The notes under the pieces: model-generated
Database searches by the model: none
What the model saw: only the letters and a program-made list of their open reading frames with translations
What the model was told of the DNA's origin: nothing
Made by a program: the position numbers and the translations under genes
Part shown: piece after piece, positions 40,990 through 41,315 of the stretch
Layout: every line of letters starts with the position of its first letter
Numbering within the stretch: the stretch's first letter is position 1
Source of the DNA: Actinobacteria bacterium OK074
GTDB taxonomy: Bacteria; Actinomycetota; Actinomycetes; Streptomycetales; Streptomycetaceae
Reading direction: 5' to 3'
NCBI GenBank assembly: GCA_001298575.1
Contig: LJCV01000301.1
Span: forward strand, 1 to 41,315
Length of the DNA: 41,315 nucleotides

Positions 40990-41315
40990 ATGGCCCCGTC
41001 GTCCCAGCCTCCACCCCCACCGCCCCGCAGCCCGCGCACGGCGCGAAGGGGACGACACGGGGGTGTCCGCCCGCAGCGGCTGGCGCGTCAACAAACAGCA
41101 CCCTCCACAGCCGTACCGACTCCGCGCCAGACCGAGGACGGATACCCCCGTGGCGGCGCCGACCCCCAACGCACCCAAGGCGGACCCACAGGACGGCACG
41201 CCACCCAAAGAGCGACCGGCCACCCCCCCCCACCCACGCGCGCGGGCCACGGCGCGAGCCCCCCCCCCCCAACCCGCAGCCGCCCCCACCCCCCCACCCG
41301 ACCGGACCCCCCCAC
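40990..41315 (+). other. C-rich right end; possible start of a Pro-rich ORF running out of the window
   Basis: From an ATG at 40990 the plus strand is open to the window end (MAPSSQPPPPPPRSPRTARR and on), Pro/Arg/Thr-rich with poorer third-position GC bias than the neighbours. The + strand has many C runs (8-11 C after 41225) and few G runs, so open frames are expected by chance. I cannot say that it is coding. Nothing else is seen from 40895 to the end. Confidence 0.2.

Overview
The window is about 41 kb of very GC-rich DNA with strong G/C at third codon positions, frequent GTG starts, AGGAGG-type ribosome binding sites and gene families typical of Streptomyces: a conservon, a SepF-like protein, secreted subtilase and streptogrisin proteases, an LAxTG-tagged LPMO and many secreted hydrolases. 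From memory, the order GDSL lipase ... AA10 LPMO, secreted lipase ... DUF5685 protein, SepF-like protein, acyl-CoA dehydrogenase resembles the S. coelicolor region around SCO1725-SCO1750. That would make this the chromosomal core or core-edge of a Streptomyces or close relative. I could not check the synteny.

Layout. Positions 1-4.6 kb hold the end of a His-rich NicO-type nickel/cobalt transporter, a membrane-anchored Ser/Thr kinase with an external sensor domain, a secreted SGNH lipase and a secreted subtilase. Positions 4.7-14.6 kb hold a cell-surface polysaccharide cluster: a small membrane protein, a FemAB/CelD-like acyltransferase, two GT2 glycosyltransferases, a polysaccharide deacetylase, and a 1284-residue protein joining a Wzx-like flippase to a second polytopic GT-C- or polymerase-like half. 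The last four of these are translationally coupled by overlapping stop and start codons. A membrane-anchored clan-A glycoside hydrolase faces them across a shared terminator. Positions 14.7-19.5 kb hold an AAA ATPase, a small GntR regulator, a double GNAT, a DUF402 protein, a methyltransferase preceded by two tandem promoter-like elements, a 44-residue ORF and another GNAT.

Positions 19.5-23.1 kb hold an AA10 LPMO damaged at both ends, a secreted lipase, and a MarR regulator divergent from a cupin gene across three phased operators. A VOC protein follows. Positions 23.1-28.4 kb hold an amidohydrolase coupled to a frameshifted PLP (trans-sulfuration family) gene, a divergent Lrp/AsnC regulator, a slipin and a streptogrisin-type protease. 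A 5 x 23 bp tandem repeat separates these from 28.7-33.2 kb, a three-gene flavin/FAD oxidoreductase operon of probable organosulfur type. Facing away from that operon is a short ORF resembling the actinobacterial Cys-ending 'putative leader peptides', with no gene left downstream of it.

Positions 33.7-37.3 kb hold a complete conservon (cvnD-C-B-A on the minus strand, each gene overlapping the next). Positions 37.6-40.9 kb hold a DUF5685 protein with an extraordinary cysteine-rich tail, a SepF-like protein (probably SflA) and a glutaryl-CoA-dehydrogenase-type acyl-CoA dehydrogenase with an inverted-repeat operator. The last ~460 bp are C-rich and hold at most the start of a Pro-rich ORF.

I see no rRNA, tRNA, CRISPR array, integrase or insertion sequence. 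The best candidates for something undescribed are the flippase/GT-C fusion cluster, the orphan leader peptide, the tandem PafBC-like promoters (one probably leaderless) and the Cys-rich DUF5685 protein.
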